From Chalciporus piperatus (taxonomy: Eukaryota > Basidiomycota > Agaricomycetes > Boletales > Boletaceae), in the NCBI GenBank assembly GCA_038093975.1, contig JBBPTG010000053.1, positions 95,096-159,095 of the forward strand: a stretch of DNA of 64,000 nucleotides. The letters are read 5' to 3'. Shown here one piece after another: positions 1 through 14,171 of this stretch (its first letter is position 1; every line of letters begins with the position of its first letter). The translations under genes and the position numbers were made by a program. Under the pieces are notes generated by a model. It saw only the letters and a list, made by a program, of their open reading frames with translations, did no database searches and was not told where the DNA came from.

Positions 1-3000
1 AGCCAAGGAAGCGACGATACACTGACGTCTGGTCGTATGCATTGCTCAAAGACAGCAACGAGAAGCTCCATATCGCGATCAAGGTCCAGGTCGAGACGCG
101 TTCGAGCAGAATCGAACGTGAGACGGAGTGCGTCGACGACAAGGTTGATGGTGGATTCGACCAGTCCCGTGATAGTGAGCCGTTTGCCGGCGTTGACGAC
201 CTTGGGGCGGAGAGTAAGGTTCCGACATTGCCGAATGCAGAAATAGAGGATCTGCAAAAGGGTTCTGTGGAAGGGTGCAGATACTTTGCCGAGGAACGAC
301 GCCGAAGGCGGTTGTGCCTCGTTCTGCAAAAGCCTGTGGACATTGGCAATGAGACCCATGAAGGACTCTATCTCCGCGTCGGTATCCTTGGTCGAAAACC
401 ATGCCACCTCGAGAATCGAGAGAAGCAGGCTGAGTCGTACGCCATGAATCGTCGCCATCATATCCCCCTGTCGACTTTCGTGAGACAGATCAGTGGAGAT
501 GATCTGCGCCAAAGCTAGCAAGGTCGGCCTGACCCCTTGCTCGACGCGAATGAAAGGCAACATTTGCTTCAGCAAGAATTGCCACGCGTCAGCCATGGAC
601 GTTTGCGAGTGCGCGAGAGAAAGATTCAGGTTAATTGACAACACCTGTTTCTCGATCATCTCGATGCTACCACCATCCTCATCGGTGGCGCATTGTTGGA
701 GTCTACTTCTCAGCAACTTGGGAGAGAACATGAAATCATCTCCAAACTCGCGCTCCGATACGGGGTCTTGTGACTGTAGTTGTTCGAGCGAGAGCTCGGG
801 GAATTTTTCTGAGAGCCGTCGGGAAAGTTTGTCGTAGATGCTTGGATCGTAGCAGCTGGAAGCGCCTTCGAGAACGAGCTCGTTGATCTGGTCCTCGCCC
901 TTGAAAGATGGTGCGAACTGCGTGTAGCTGAGCGGTTTCGAAGGAGGTGCCGTAACAGTTTTGGGGGGTGGCTGGAGGAATATGTCCTGCCCGATGATAC
1001 GGATGGCGTATGACTTGACCATACCGCGATAAGCCTGGACAGACACCGCCTCGTGGAGAGTCGACCGACGTTCGCCATCGAGCACCACAAACGATTCGAC
1101 ACAGTAGTCTGGATCGGGTCCCAGCTCCTGGCGAGCAATTGCTGCAACCCGACCCCAAAATTCCTCGTTTTGACGAGCAGTCTCGATCACGGACTGATGC
1201 TCGAGCCCATGTTGCCACACAACGTTAATGAAATGGAGAATGGATGCGAGGAGTTGTGGATTGGCTTCCCAAAGATCCTTCCAGTGTCCGAGGGTATCCG
1301 TCGCGATCTCCAAAGCGCTCTTCCGTTTCTTTTTCTCCTCGTCATCCTTGGCCTTTTCCTTGCCTTTAGAGCTCGGGATGATGAACTCTCCCGTGACAAG
1401 TAGCTTGGAAAGAGCTGGCTCTTTGTCAACAGCGAGGGAGATGAAGCTCCAAACGGCGTCACGGAGAGAAAACTCTTCGTATGGGTGTTCGATTATCCGG
1501 ACGAAGGAAGCAACCGTAGCCTCGGGATTGGCGAGATGTCCAGTGATTGTCGGAGGTGAGGGGACCGCTAGTGAGAGAGAGGCGCATAAAGAGTGGAGAA
1601 CGTGCATTGCTTCCAAGGGAACGACAGTACCCACGTCCCTCTCCCTGACGAAGGTGGCAAGTACATCCACAGGATCTACACGCGCTCTCGCGCTGTCCGA
1701 GAATCCTGCCCCTCCCGCCACTTTCGCGCACAAAGCTTGCTCGAGAAGGGATGGTTTGGTGTTGTTGGGGGCCACCTGTTTGTAATTGAGCACCAGCCGA
1801 GCGAGTTGGAGGTGCGACTCGAGGAGGAAGATCAAGCGACGGACGTCTCCAAATCTCCTGGCATTATACAACGAACCGAGGATATTCGGGCTGGCTGCGA
1901 CGGCTGAGACGAGAGGATTGATGGTGGAGGTGGTGGCTTTGTGGAGGAAAGCGTCGATGACAGCCTGGCTCAGGGTGGGGAAGGGACGACTGCTAATCGC
2001 GGGGGGTGACTGGACGAGGATGTAGGCGTAGAAAGATGATATTCGTCTCCCAATCTCGAAGCGGTCTCCTAGTTGGGCATATTTCCAACCCAAATGTTCC
2101 ACCCAGATCTCGCCATGTAAGAAGTTTGCGGCGCGCATGAGAACTTCTTCTTTGACCTGCCTGAGCCGCTGGTTGTCTGCCGGAATCGTCAACACTGACG
2201 CGAAGGCTTCCTGGAGGAGCTGTTGGACGAGGTTCAACAATGCGATCGTCATGGTGTATTGGCCAGTGGCTCTTTCTGCAGGCAAAGCGACGCCTGCAAA
2301 GCCATAGGATTGGCTTGAACCAAAGAGGGAAGTCGCAGATCGAATGTAGAGCCAGACTCGGAGGGAATACTTGGGCAATGTGAGTAACGCCGACAGCACG
2401 CTCACCGCCGACGTCACAAGCTGAGTTCGAGAGAAACCACGAGACTGGGACCGACTAAGGGCTTCTTCGAGAATCATGGTCGTCAATTGCACCAAGTCCG
2501 CAGGGTTGTTCTCCCCCTGCGAAGCCAAATCACCGGTTTCAAGAGACTCCAACAGTTCCTCTGCAATGATAGGCTTTTCCTGGATGACGCTACGAATGAG
2601 GTCGAGGGCGTCCGTTGCGAGAGCTTCATCGCCACCTTCATCCAGCTCCATGCCAACGTCCTCCAATCTCAACGTCAGAGGGACAGAGCCTGGACCTGTT
2701 CGACCAAACGTCACGTCCTGGTACAAGTCCGCCGTTCCCGCAGACAAACTCCGGCGGGTAACGTATTCCGTGAGGACATCGAGGACGACCTTCCAACCAC
2801 TGTATTCGTGTTGCCAACACACCACCACAAACTCTCCACCGTCGCCACTGAGAAGCCGTCCGATAGAGCGTGGAGGTATTATCGAACCACCAGGGAGGCG
2901 GATCGCTCGGAGGTTGGTGTACGTTAGTCCAGGCGCTGAGGCAGAAGGTCCATACTGAACTCTCTCGTATACTGCGTTTGGACCCGTGCAAGACGAAAGT

Positions 3001-4800
3001 GGGATAACAAGGGAGAAGGTGGAGAGTTGGTCCATGTAGTAGAAGACATGCTGGCAGCAAATCTCCCGCTCCGATTGTTCTTCCTCGTCGACCGATTGGG
3101 TGTAGTCTGCTGAGGATGCCGCGCCGAGAGGGTCGGTGTCCAGGAAGCCAGATGCAGTCATTGCCCACAAGAGCCTGATGAGAGGTCTAAAGTGGATCGG
3201 GAAGCGTGACCGAGCAACATCGATGATAGCTCGCCGTGCGATGCCTTGCCGCCAATCGGACTGCCAAAACTGCCGACATATTCCAGTCACAGATCGACTC
3301 TCGCTCCTTCCGAACAATGCAATCCATACTTCGACAAGCGAATCGAAGTCTGGAATGAGTTCCACAGGGACGAGCTGGACGACAGCCATGAGGAAGCCTG
3401 AAAGGAGGTCAGGCAACGTATATCGATGAATGAATAACCTACCCTTTAGCACGGAGCGGAACGCAATCGCGTTTGGGTCGGTGACGGTGGATCCCGTCTT
3501 CCAAGCCACGGCAGTGACGAAGAGCGGCGAAGTCGTAAGCAAGTTGTGCAACAACTTGAACAAGCCCACTTCATTGCTCAACGCCGCCCGGCCCATGAGC
3601 ACATGGGTGGGCTCCCGTTCTTTGCCGCGAGGTGGATGTGCTTGAGTCGAGTCAAGGAAGGAACGATACGAGTTGGGAACTTCTTTCATGTCGATGATCT
3701 TCGCCGACAATCGAGAAAGCACGAATGCCCACGCGAGGTAGGTACATGCATGCTGGTTACCCGAATGGGACGTTACGAGTTCGTGGATTCGTTTCAAGGA
3801 ATATGGGGAAGCCGTGTAGAACGTCGCGTCTGTGGGGGTGGTCGATATCTCGATGCCGTCCGGCTCCGCCACCCTCTCCAACTCCAGAATCTCGACTGTA
3901 ATGAGCATCCAGAGACCTGCAATGTCTTGCAGAATCTGACTACCCTCGTCGTCCAAGAGAAGTGTCGAGTTTTGTTGTAGGGATCCGAGATTTGTGTTAT
4001 AGGCAGCCTCGAGGAGTTTCACCACAAGTGGCCCATCGCATGGGACATAACCCCACATGGTCCAGAAAAGCACCTCCAACATCGCCAATTGCTCTCTACA
4101 ATTCTGCTTCGCCCAGCGAGACGCGGCTCTTGGATCATCGCTAAATTTGGTCGGTATAGTTTCCTGCGTGCACTTGAGGTACTCGGCGAGGAGTTCGTCG
4201 GTGAACGCACGACCGTCGGGGAGTATTTTTGGAATATATTCCACGGCTAAGGGGTGTACTGGGTCGGCAGGGTTTTCTTTTGCGCGAAATAATGGGATAA
4301 GGACACGGAAGTGGAAGAGGCGTTCGGAATAGTAGAACGGTGTAATAGCAGCGATGAGTTCTTCGACGAGACTCTTGTCTGAGCTGGAGCCAGAGCTCAT
4401 TGAAAGCCCTTCGTTGTAGAGGTATGATCGGAGTAGAATGAACGCCCATATTTCGTCGATGCCGAAGTGGGAACTTAGCGCGATTGCGAACTCCTTCGAG
4501 ACATCGTCTGCTTGCATAACTACACCGTCTGGCAGCTTAACAGTGCCACTCTCCACAGTCTTTCGTGATTCGGGTGTTGGCTTCCCATGAGGTGATGATA
4601 CATTTCGAATTTGGGGAATGCGAGGCGGTATTCTCTGGGATATTTGTTCCCATGATCCACCGTCACGTCGACCGGAGAGGAATGAGTGTAATTGTTGAAA
4701 TGTGCTGTAAACAGAGAGAATGTTGAGTCAGATGGATGCAGAACTGAATCTAAACCTACACGTCAATCAGCGAAGAGCGCTGTGAATGCTCTCCGGACAT
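1..4800 (-). CDS. NUP188: Nucleoporin NUP188, partial (C-terminus beyond left edge)
   Basis: Large scaffold nucleoporin of the inner ring of the nuclear pore complex. The start is the ATG at 4800 (MSGEHSQRSS). Exon 1 is 4800..4760; a short intron with donor GTAGGT joins in phase 2 to 4704. From there the frame is open to base 1 with no stop, about 1570 codons. Alpha-helical throughout, with blocks resembling the NUP188 N-terminal domain: a YYSERLFHFR segment, then WAKQNCREQLAMLEVLFWTMWGY. Around residues 600-660 a Gly-rich, beta-like stretch (LPGGSIIPPRS, then FVVVCWQHEYSGW) fits the SH3-like insertion known in NUP188. Fungal family members run about 1700-2000 residues, so only the C-terminal part is missing. 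A possible second intron (3442..3398) is 45 nt and in frame. The assignment rests on motif likeness; NUP192 is the main alternative. Confidence 0.75.
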
Positions 4801-8075
<3,275 letters not shown>

Positions 8076-8338
8076 ACCTTTAAACACCCTTTCCTCGGGC
8101 TATCTCTTTACTTGGATGTATTCTACTGTACTCTATCTTTATTAATCTATTCTCTAAACATCGAACCATGACGCGGACGTCTGAATGCATGGCTGTCTTG
8201 TAGATGATTCATTACATATGAATAAGATACATGAATACCCGCGAACGTTGACAATGTTCCACACGAGCAATTAGTTTCGTACAGCATAATAGCACAAGTC
8301 CGCGTCCTCACAAACTGTTATAGCTCCCTGCGAGTCAT

Positions 8339-10166
8339 TCACAGCAATGCGGCACTTAGGACCGCTCCACACGCAGCCATAACAATATGCGAACGCCACA
8401 TCCGACTGGCTGCACTCGTCGAGCTGGTTGTCGGGCCCGCAGTCACGGTAGCGGCCGCTGTCCCAATCGAAGCCGACGGCGGAGGCGCATCAACCCCATT
8501 CATACCCAACGCCGTCGCAGAAAGTGCTGCAAACCCGACGGAAGGAGGATTGTACCTGAATACCGAATACACATTTTTCTGCGCCCACGTGTCAGTCACA
8601 GGCTCAGAGCGAGCTAAAAACTCAAGTGAACGCACGAGGAAAGTGTCACCGACAATCCAACTTGGAGAGTTGGGGCCCGTGTCGATGTCGAAGAAAGCGC
8701 CGATGCATTGGGAGGGGCTGATCTGAGTCAACTGGAAGTCGGCAGGACTCACGGTCCAACTCGGTCCACCGAATGAGAATGCGACGTTGACTTCGGTGTT
8801 ACATGCTGCGATGAATTGACGAATACGATCAGCGAGTCCTTTGCTAGCGAAGAGAAAACCTACGATAAGTATAGTAGCCTTGCCAATTGCCCGTTCCGAG
8901 CGCTGCCCCAGGGATCAGTGCGTAGATGCTCTGGATGACACTACGGGGTCCTCCGATGAGTGTCGTTCCTGTGTCGATAGCGGCATCGGATAAAGGTGCA
9001 GGAGGAATCGATATGTTCGATCCTTGCACGGTCAAGTCTGCAGTGCCTAAATTAGCTATGACATCACCAAACGATCAAGGTGCTTAACTGGAGATACGGA
9101 GTGTCCAGAAGCTCGGTGTCGACGGGAGAGGCTGATAATCTATTGTACCAGTATAAAGACTATTGTTAAGAAAGCCTGTGTAATTGAATGCTTAGCATTG
9201 GCAACCAGATCCATCGAAAAGAGAATTCGTCGTACCCATCGTAAAGCTCCCTCCAGGCTCTAACGGCCGAGCATCGCTGACATTGCCGAAACTTCCAACT
9301 GCTCGGTAAACGCTCTTGATGTAAATGAAACAAATACTCACCGAGTAAGCTGAAAAGACATGACAGGCTGCGACCATGCCCCATTACTAACCAAAGCCTC
9401 CCAAAACGGCTGTACACCCGAAGAAGCAATGCTCTGCCACCCCAATCCAAGCAATCCCGATACAGGGCTCATCAAAAGGCCCGACGAGGCCTGGGTGACG
9501 GCACCAAACACCTGGTCTTTGACGGAGAAACCAGCCATCTGGACGACGTCCGAGACGAGAGAACCAGCTGCTTGGCCACTCCCATAAGTGATCGAGAACG
9601 GTTCAGAAAGATTGTGGAAAGTCGAAGAGGAGTCAGAATTGAACGTTGGGACGCGGGAGCAGCCTAGTCTGCAGTTCACGTCGGCGATCCATAAATCCCT
9701 GTGGCAAGGTGAGACAATGGGATGAATAGGGGTAGACTGTACTGACGATGAACCAGTATCGAGGATAACGTCGAACGAAGTGGGTGGTGTTCCGATGGCA
9801 AGCGAGCCGAAATAACTGACGAGATATGTTAGTACGGAGAAGATAGTAGACCATCTGTCTAACCTTGAATCGGCATTCTGGTTTGTGATTCTAAGGAACA
9901 ACCGTTAGTTTCTCAAGGAGGATCCTTCGGTAGACATACGAGTTTGTCCCTTGGCTCCTCTTCTCGGGAGATTGGGTACCGTACTTGGCTATGAGTCCCT
10001 CACGCTCGTTCTTGGCCCAAACACCCCAATCTTCGACCGTGCGGACGAGAGGCACAGTTCGACTAAGGGTGATGGATTTTCCAGTGGTGTAGTCAGGTGC
10101 AGCGAATACGAGGAGGCTGAGATAACATAGCGAGCAAGCAATCAGTTGAAGCGTAAAGGAGACCAT
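8339..10166 (-). CDS. Pepsin-like aspartic protease, probably GPI-anchored (family A1)
   Basis: Secreted or cell-surface endopeptidase. Nine exons: 10166..9940, 9890..9864, 9815..9747, 9698..9342, 9291..9236, 9175..9089, 9046..8864, 8805..8636 and 8578..8339. The sum is 1416 nt (471 aa), in frame throughout. The N-terminus is a signal peptide (MVSFTLQLIACSLCYLSLLV) followed by a propeptide. The first catalytic motif DTGSS is at about residue 104 and the second, DTGTT, at about 299. The flap tyrosine sits in ITYGSG. The conserved end WIVGDTFL and KNVYSVFRYNPPSVGFAAL is restored only after removing the last intron. A Ser/Thr/Ala-rich tail leads to a terminal hydrophobic segment, as in GPI-anchored yapsin-like enzymes. 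Substrate unknown. Confidence 0.9.
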
Positions 10167-10655
10167 TGTCGAAATCGCGTCTTGTTACAACTTGCGTCGA
10201 AGTACGGCCGACCGAGAAACCTTGCAGAGCGAGTGTGAGGTTGTGAGTGGAGAAATGGGAGCTGCGGAGGTACAAGGAGGTCTAAGGAGGCACTGCTCCA
10301 AGAGCACTCCAAGACAAACTTCCAAGACAAATGATCGACGAGGCTACGTCACCGGACTGGTCGGCTTTGAAACAAACGAACTGCGGATTGACCGTCGGTT
10401 CTGTTCGGAACATTGGCCTCGCCGATTACTTGTAACTTACTGGACACAATGATCCCGGATGTCCCAACAAAAGTCTGACAAGGTCTGACAGCGGTTGGAT
10501 AGCGCAATAATCGTCAATGACGTAAAGCATCCATTGAATGCAGCTCCGAACGAGCTTGGCGACGGTGGCATGCTGTGGCATGGTGCCGTCTGTTCATTCC
10601 CTACCTCTAGGCTCGGACCAGCCGTTTCAAACCCCGCTGACGTGGCGGGAGAAAC
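10167..10655. other. Upstream flank of the protease gene and left flank of the inverted-repeat element
   Basis: No gene seen. It serves as the 5' region of the minus-strand protease. Just before the element is a hairpin-forming stretch (about 10613-10661): CCAGCCGTTTC and GAAACGGCTGG enclose a GC-rich loop. Its right arm runs into the first bases of the element. Confidence 0.5.
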
Positions 10656-10658
10656 GGC

Positions 10659-10828
10659 TGGGCTCACTCGGGCCACTTTTGGCAGTGTCTGCCATTCTCA
10701 AGAATGGACTTGGTGAAATTTCGCTCTGGATGACCATTCCCCACTCAAAAAAGGTTTCTGAGGCGACTGATTTTTTGTAATTTATGTACAACAAAAACCC
10801 GTTTTGAATACACTTGAAAATTATATTT
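10659..10828 (+). repeat. Left terminal inverted repeat
   Basis: About 170 bp, pairing with 11791-11962 in inverted orientation. The inner limit is fuzzy because both arms become AT-rich (TTATATTT against TGTATATTT). Confidence 0.9.
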
Positions 10829-10865
10829 TTTGTGCTCGAGGTTGGTGCTTTAGTAGTCGTTTAAC

Positions 10866-11699
10866 CTAATGACCATAGTAGTACTGTGGCCAGTAATTCC
10901 CTGAAGCTAGGGTACTATAGTCAACAGAAGGTACTTGTGATGGTAGCTGAGATCTTAGTGTATCGTGCGGGTATGAATCAAATGTTCCAAGCAGCTGGGA
11001 TGAGGATGATGCCGAAGGTGGATGATATTGGTGGACGGGTGTCCCTGGAAAGCTAGACTCGGAGGCCCGGGTGGACTGCTGTAACTCCTCCGCAATGTAA
11101 AAGCTTGCCAATGTGCTGCTCGTGATGTGGCCACCTTGGCCTGAGCTTGGAAACATGTTGGAGTTGAAGTGGTCTGCAAAGAGACTCGGAGGTGGGGCCC
11201 AAGAGGAGCCCGAGGATGGAGTTGTGGCGGAATCGAAGGTATGTGATGGATGCTGTACGGTTTGCGAAGCGAGAGCAAGCCTCAAACCCTGGGGGGCATG
11301 ACTCCAGACTTCCGTTGGTGGATAGAGCATCTGGGGGGTTGCATAGGCTTGCATTGAATCAGAATCGGATGCCGCTCGCACTGCAGGACCATGAGCGTTA
11401 CCCGGATTGACGGGCAAAGAAACCTGCGTGCCAGTGACGGGTTGCAATGTGGAGTAGTGATACGACGGCAGCTGCTGGTTCAGATGATTCAACCCCGAGG
11501 ATACTTGGGCCTCGAAGCCCCATGCAACTATGGTGCTGACTGAGCCGACATACCAAACATAGTGAGAAATGTACAAACCTGACGTTGACGGCATGGCTGA
11601 GCATAGAGAATCTTCGATGTGACAGTGTTCGTACAATGATGTTTGTGATGGGGGGTTTGTACTCCAGGATCCATTGGGGGTGATGGCACCATGACTCAC
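10866..11699 (-). CDS. Ser/Pro/Gln-rich ORF inside the inverted-repeat element
   Basis: Not recognised. The frame runs from an ATG at 11699 (MSHGAITPNGSW) to a stop at 10866, 277 codons unspliced. It fills nearly all the DNA between the two inverted repeats. A 51-nt stretch at about residues 41-57 has a GTTTGT donor and ends CCATAG; it is a multiple of three, so it could be an intron whose removal keeps the frame. The product is low complexity (Ser, Pro, Gln, His, Tyr), has no membrane segment or signal peptide, and ends YWPQYYYGH. This composition resembles a transcription-factor activation region more than a transposase. It may be a captured host gene fragment. Expression is unknown. Confidence 0.45.
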   Translation of the reverse strand: MSHGAITPNGSWSTNPPSQTSLYEHCHIEDSLCSAMPSTSGLYISHYVWYVGSVSTIVAWGFEAQVSSGLNHLNQQLPSYHYSTLQPVTGTQVSLPVNPGNAHGPAVRAASDSDSMQAYATPQMLYPPTEVWSHAPQGLRLALASQTVQHPSHTFDSATTPSSGSSWAPPPSLFADHFNSNMFPSSGQGGHITSSTLASFYIAEELQQSTRASESSFPGTPVHQYHPPSASSSSQLLGTFDSYPHDTLRSQLPSQVPSVDYSTLASGNYWPQYYYGH

Positions 11700-11790
11700 A
11701 TTGCGTTGGACATGGACGGAAATGACTTCGTGGATACAAATGAGCTCGAGGATGGATCAGACTCGGAAATAGAATACTAGGATAATTAGT

Positions 11791-11962
11791 AAATATACAT
11801 TTTCAAGTGTATTCAAAACGCGTTTTTGTTGTACATAAATTACAAAAAATCAGTCGCCTCAGAAACCTTTTTTTGAGTGGGGAATGGTCATCCAGAGCGA
11901 AATTTCACCAAGTCCATTCTTGAGAATGGCAGGCACTGCCAAAAGTGGCCCGAGTGAGCCCA
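11791..11962 (-). repeat. Right terminal inverted repeat
   Basis: Inverted partner of 10659-10828, followed by the GGC candidate duplication and then by its own short hairpin (CGCCTTTTC and GAAAAGGCG, about 11980-12017). Confidence 0.9.
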
Positions 11963-11965
11963 GGC

Positions 11966-12309
11966 GTTCTGTAGAGTTTCGCCTTTTCACCCTCCGCCTG
12001 TCAAAACGAAAAGGCGGTAACTCGGCAGATCGTCCGGTCCGAGGCTACCCTACCTCATACTATTTCCGGGAAACACTCAACTTGACATCGTTGAGAATGC
12101 AAGGGCTGAATGTCCCAGTTCTCTAGAGTTTCAGCAGGACTAGGAGGCGGTAATCGCTTGAGAAGGGAAAAGCAGACGGTAGTGCACCCGTCACATAAAT
12201 ATCGCTCTCACCCAGACTTGTATTTCAACGTATTTGACGCCGACCAACTTGGCAATCGGATCTGGAAAGTACAGGCGCCAGTGACTAGTGACGGTTCGTT
12301 CTTCGAGTC
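11966..12309. other. Right flank of the element and promoter side of F-box gene 1
   Basis: No gene seen. Apart from the hairpin CGCCTTTTC/GAAAAGGCG near the element, it is taken as the 5' region of the F-box gene that starts at 12310. Confidence 0.45.
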
Positions 12310-13906
12310 ATGGAGGACATCTTCCCCCTAGAAATCATCTTCAAGATCATATCTTTGCTTGATCTCGTAGATGTTCTTCGGCTGCGAAGGGTAGGCTAAT
12401 CCTTCTTGAGTCTTGCCCGAATGTCTGGCATTTGACTAACTCCTGTCGAGGTTTGCAAGCAGCTCTGTGATATCACCTATGATGCATCAATCTGGAGGCA
12501 TCTTTACGCAAATTCTCCCTTGCCTCGCCCACCTGGTCCATTCCCTTCACAGTCTACTCGATTTCTCGAGAATACCCTCGTGCAATCAGCACAGTCAGGG
12601 AAATCCTGGACCACGCACCCAACCTCACACATTTCAAGGACGGCGGTTACAACCGGATCACGGCTAGTGTCAAGAATCATATTGAGGGGATGGTATCTCA
12701 TTTTGGAAGAATCCAGACGGATTGTTCTCCGAAACATAGACTCCGAGAGCTTCCGTCAAGTCGTCCGGGAAAGTGAGGAGCACTGGGAAATATCGTCATG
12801 GGCGGCGTGTTCCATCACTTCTCCCGAGGGTCAACGAGTATATGTTATACTCGCCGATCGTCCTTATTCGCGAGGGTATGTCCAATTTATTGCGCGGGAC
12901 ATTCACATATGTCCAGACTGACGTTATTCGTCATACAGGAGGCTTCTGGAGTTTCATATGGACGTCGACTCTGGCCTTCTGGATCTTTGCGGGTCATTCG
13001 ATATTCCTGCAATGAATACATGGCCAACTCCACGTCTCGTCGCGGATAGAGCGCCATTCGTATACTTGCACGGCCATCGTTTGATCTTCGATACGCGAAC
13101 TCGAGCCTTCTATCGATTTCCCGAAAAAGGATCCAAACCGGTACGTATCTCATGATACAGGTATCCACGGATGTGTTCATTTGAGCATCGAAAACTAGGA
13201 TGAGACCCTGGTTTTACTTACAGCCACGCATATCGTTACTATCTATTCTCCACCTATAAACCAGGCTCAGGCGTCGCTTACCATACAAGCATTCACGATA
13301 CCTCCCGATCCATCCCCAAATGACGCTCACTTACCCGTCTTACGCCTGACGCACGAGGGGACCATAAACGAACGCCTCATTCCCATCTCCCTTATCCGAA
13401 ATTCTGTCACAGATCCGATATCTGGATCCACTAACCTCAGGTTTCTGGCTCAACGGAGCGAAAGTTCCTTGACACATTTCTTCTGCGTCGATCTGATACT
13501 CCCCGAACCTCGTCCTGGCATCGTCCTGCCAATCTTTACTGAAATCCAACCCATCTTCAGGGTCGAAGTACCCCTCTCCCATTGGGATGGGAATATCTTC
13601 GTACACGCCTCAGACGATGGGCATGCTAGAGGATTCTTTGCAAGCGTGGACCGTCGCCGTGGAACTGCCCGATATCATACCGAGGTCGATCCCAATTACA
13701 GTTTCTCTATCTTCAAATTTACGATCGATGCCACTCGTGACAAATGTGTGGCGGTTGTTGGAAAGTCTTTGCCGCTTGGGTGGAAACATCTCACTCGACC
13801 CTACCTTGCCAGTGCTGAGACGGTCTTTGATGGAGTTAGAGGGAGGCTTTATTCTTCTCAGCTTGAGAGCGAGAGTCAATTCGTCGTTAGGAGCTCGGTT
13901 TTGTGA
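12310..13906 (+). CDS. F-box protein, paralog 1 of 3
   Basis: Probable substrate adaptor of an SCF ubiquitin ligase. Exons 12310..12390, 12451..12875, 12939..13140 and 13199..13906 give 471 aa. The F-box is at the N-terminus (MEDIFPLEIIFKIISLLDL, then VLRLRRVCKQL and an IWRHLY end). It is followed by LPRPPGPFPSQS, a block repeated in the two paralogs at 52-56 kb. The rest is beta-rich, with GLIFDTRTR-like and SDDGHARG segments shared with paralog 3. The third intron was placed by that likeness: using 13199 as acceptor restores the shared LLTATHI strand. Exon 1 is 81 nt, exactly as in paralog 3. Target unknown. Confidence 0.8.
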
Positions 13907-14171
13907 ATGATGTAGAATAGTTCATGGACATGATGTATTTTTTTCTCGTAGGGGGGTTTTGGTTTCCTGTTCGCAACAACACTTGCACAACCCAGATCCA
14001 AAACGTTGGACGACACTTTGAATTGCAACAAAGGCAGGTGGTAAATTTCGAGTTATCTAGCCTGGTTTGCCGTGGCCGATACGATACGTTGGGGTCACCG
14101 CAATGATACGTACGCATCGCCAGACAATCGAAAATCAACTCCTCGCGAATTCACGCAGAACCCGCGACGGC

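Larger units (their letters stand above)
10659..11962. mobile_element. 1.3-kb element with ~170-bp terminal inverted repeats
   Basis: The left repeat (10659 to about 10828) and right repeat (about 11791 to 11962) are near-perfect inverted copies. They start TGGGCTCACTCGGGCC and differ by only a few substitutions and single-base indels over 170 bp. Both contain the small hairpin CCATTCT-CA-AGAATGG. GGC occurs on both outer sides (10656-10658 and 11963-11965), consistent with a 3-bp target-site duplication. The interior carries no recognisable transposase, only a Ser/Pro/Gln-rich ORF on the minus strand. The likeness of the two arms argues for recent activity. This is probably a non-autonomous DNA transposon mobilised in trans; the superfamily is not assigned. 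Confidence 0.85.

Noticed and set aside
11648..11780. Plus-strand acidic tail (ELEDGSDSEIEY then stop) as a transposase remnant
   Set aside because: The frame is closed by a TGA only about 44 codons upstream and no transposase motif is present; chance cannot be excluded.
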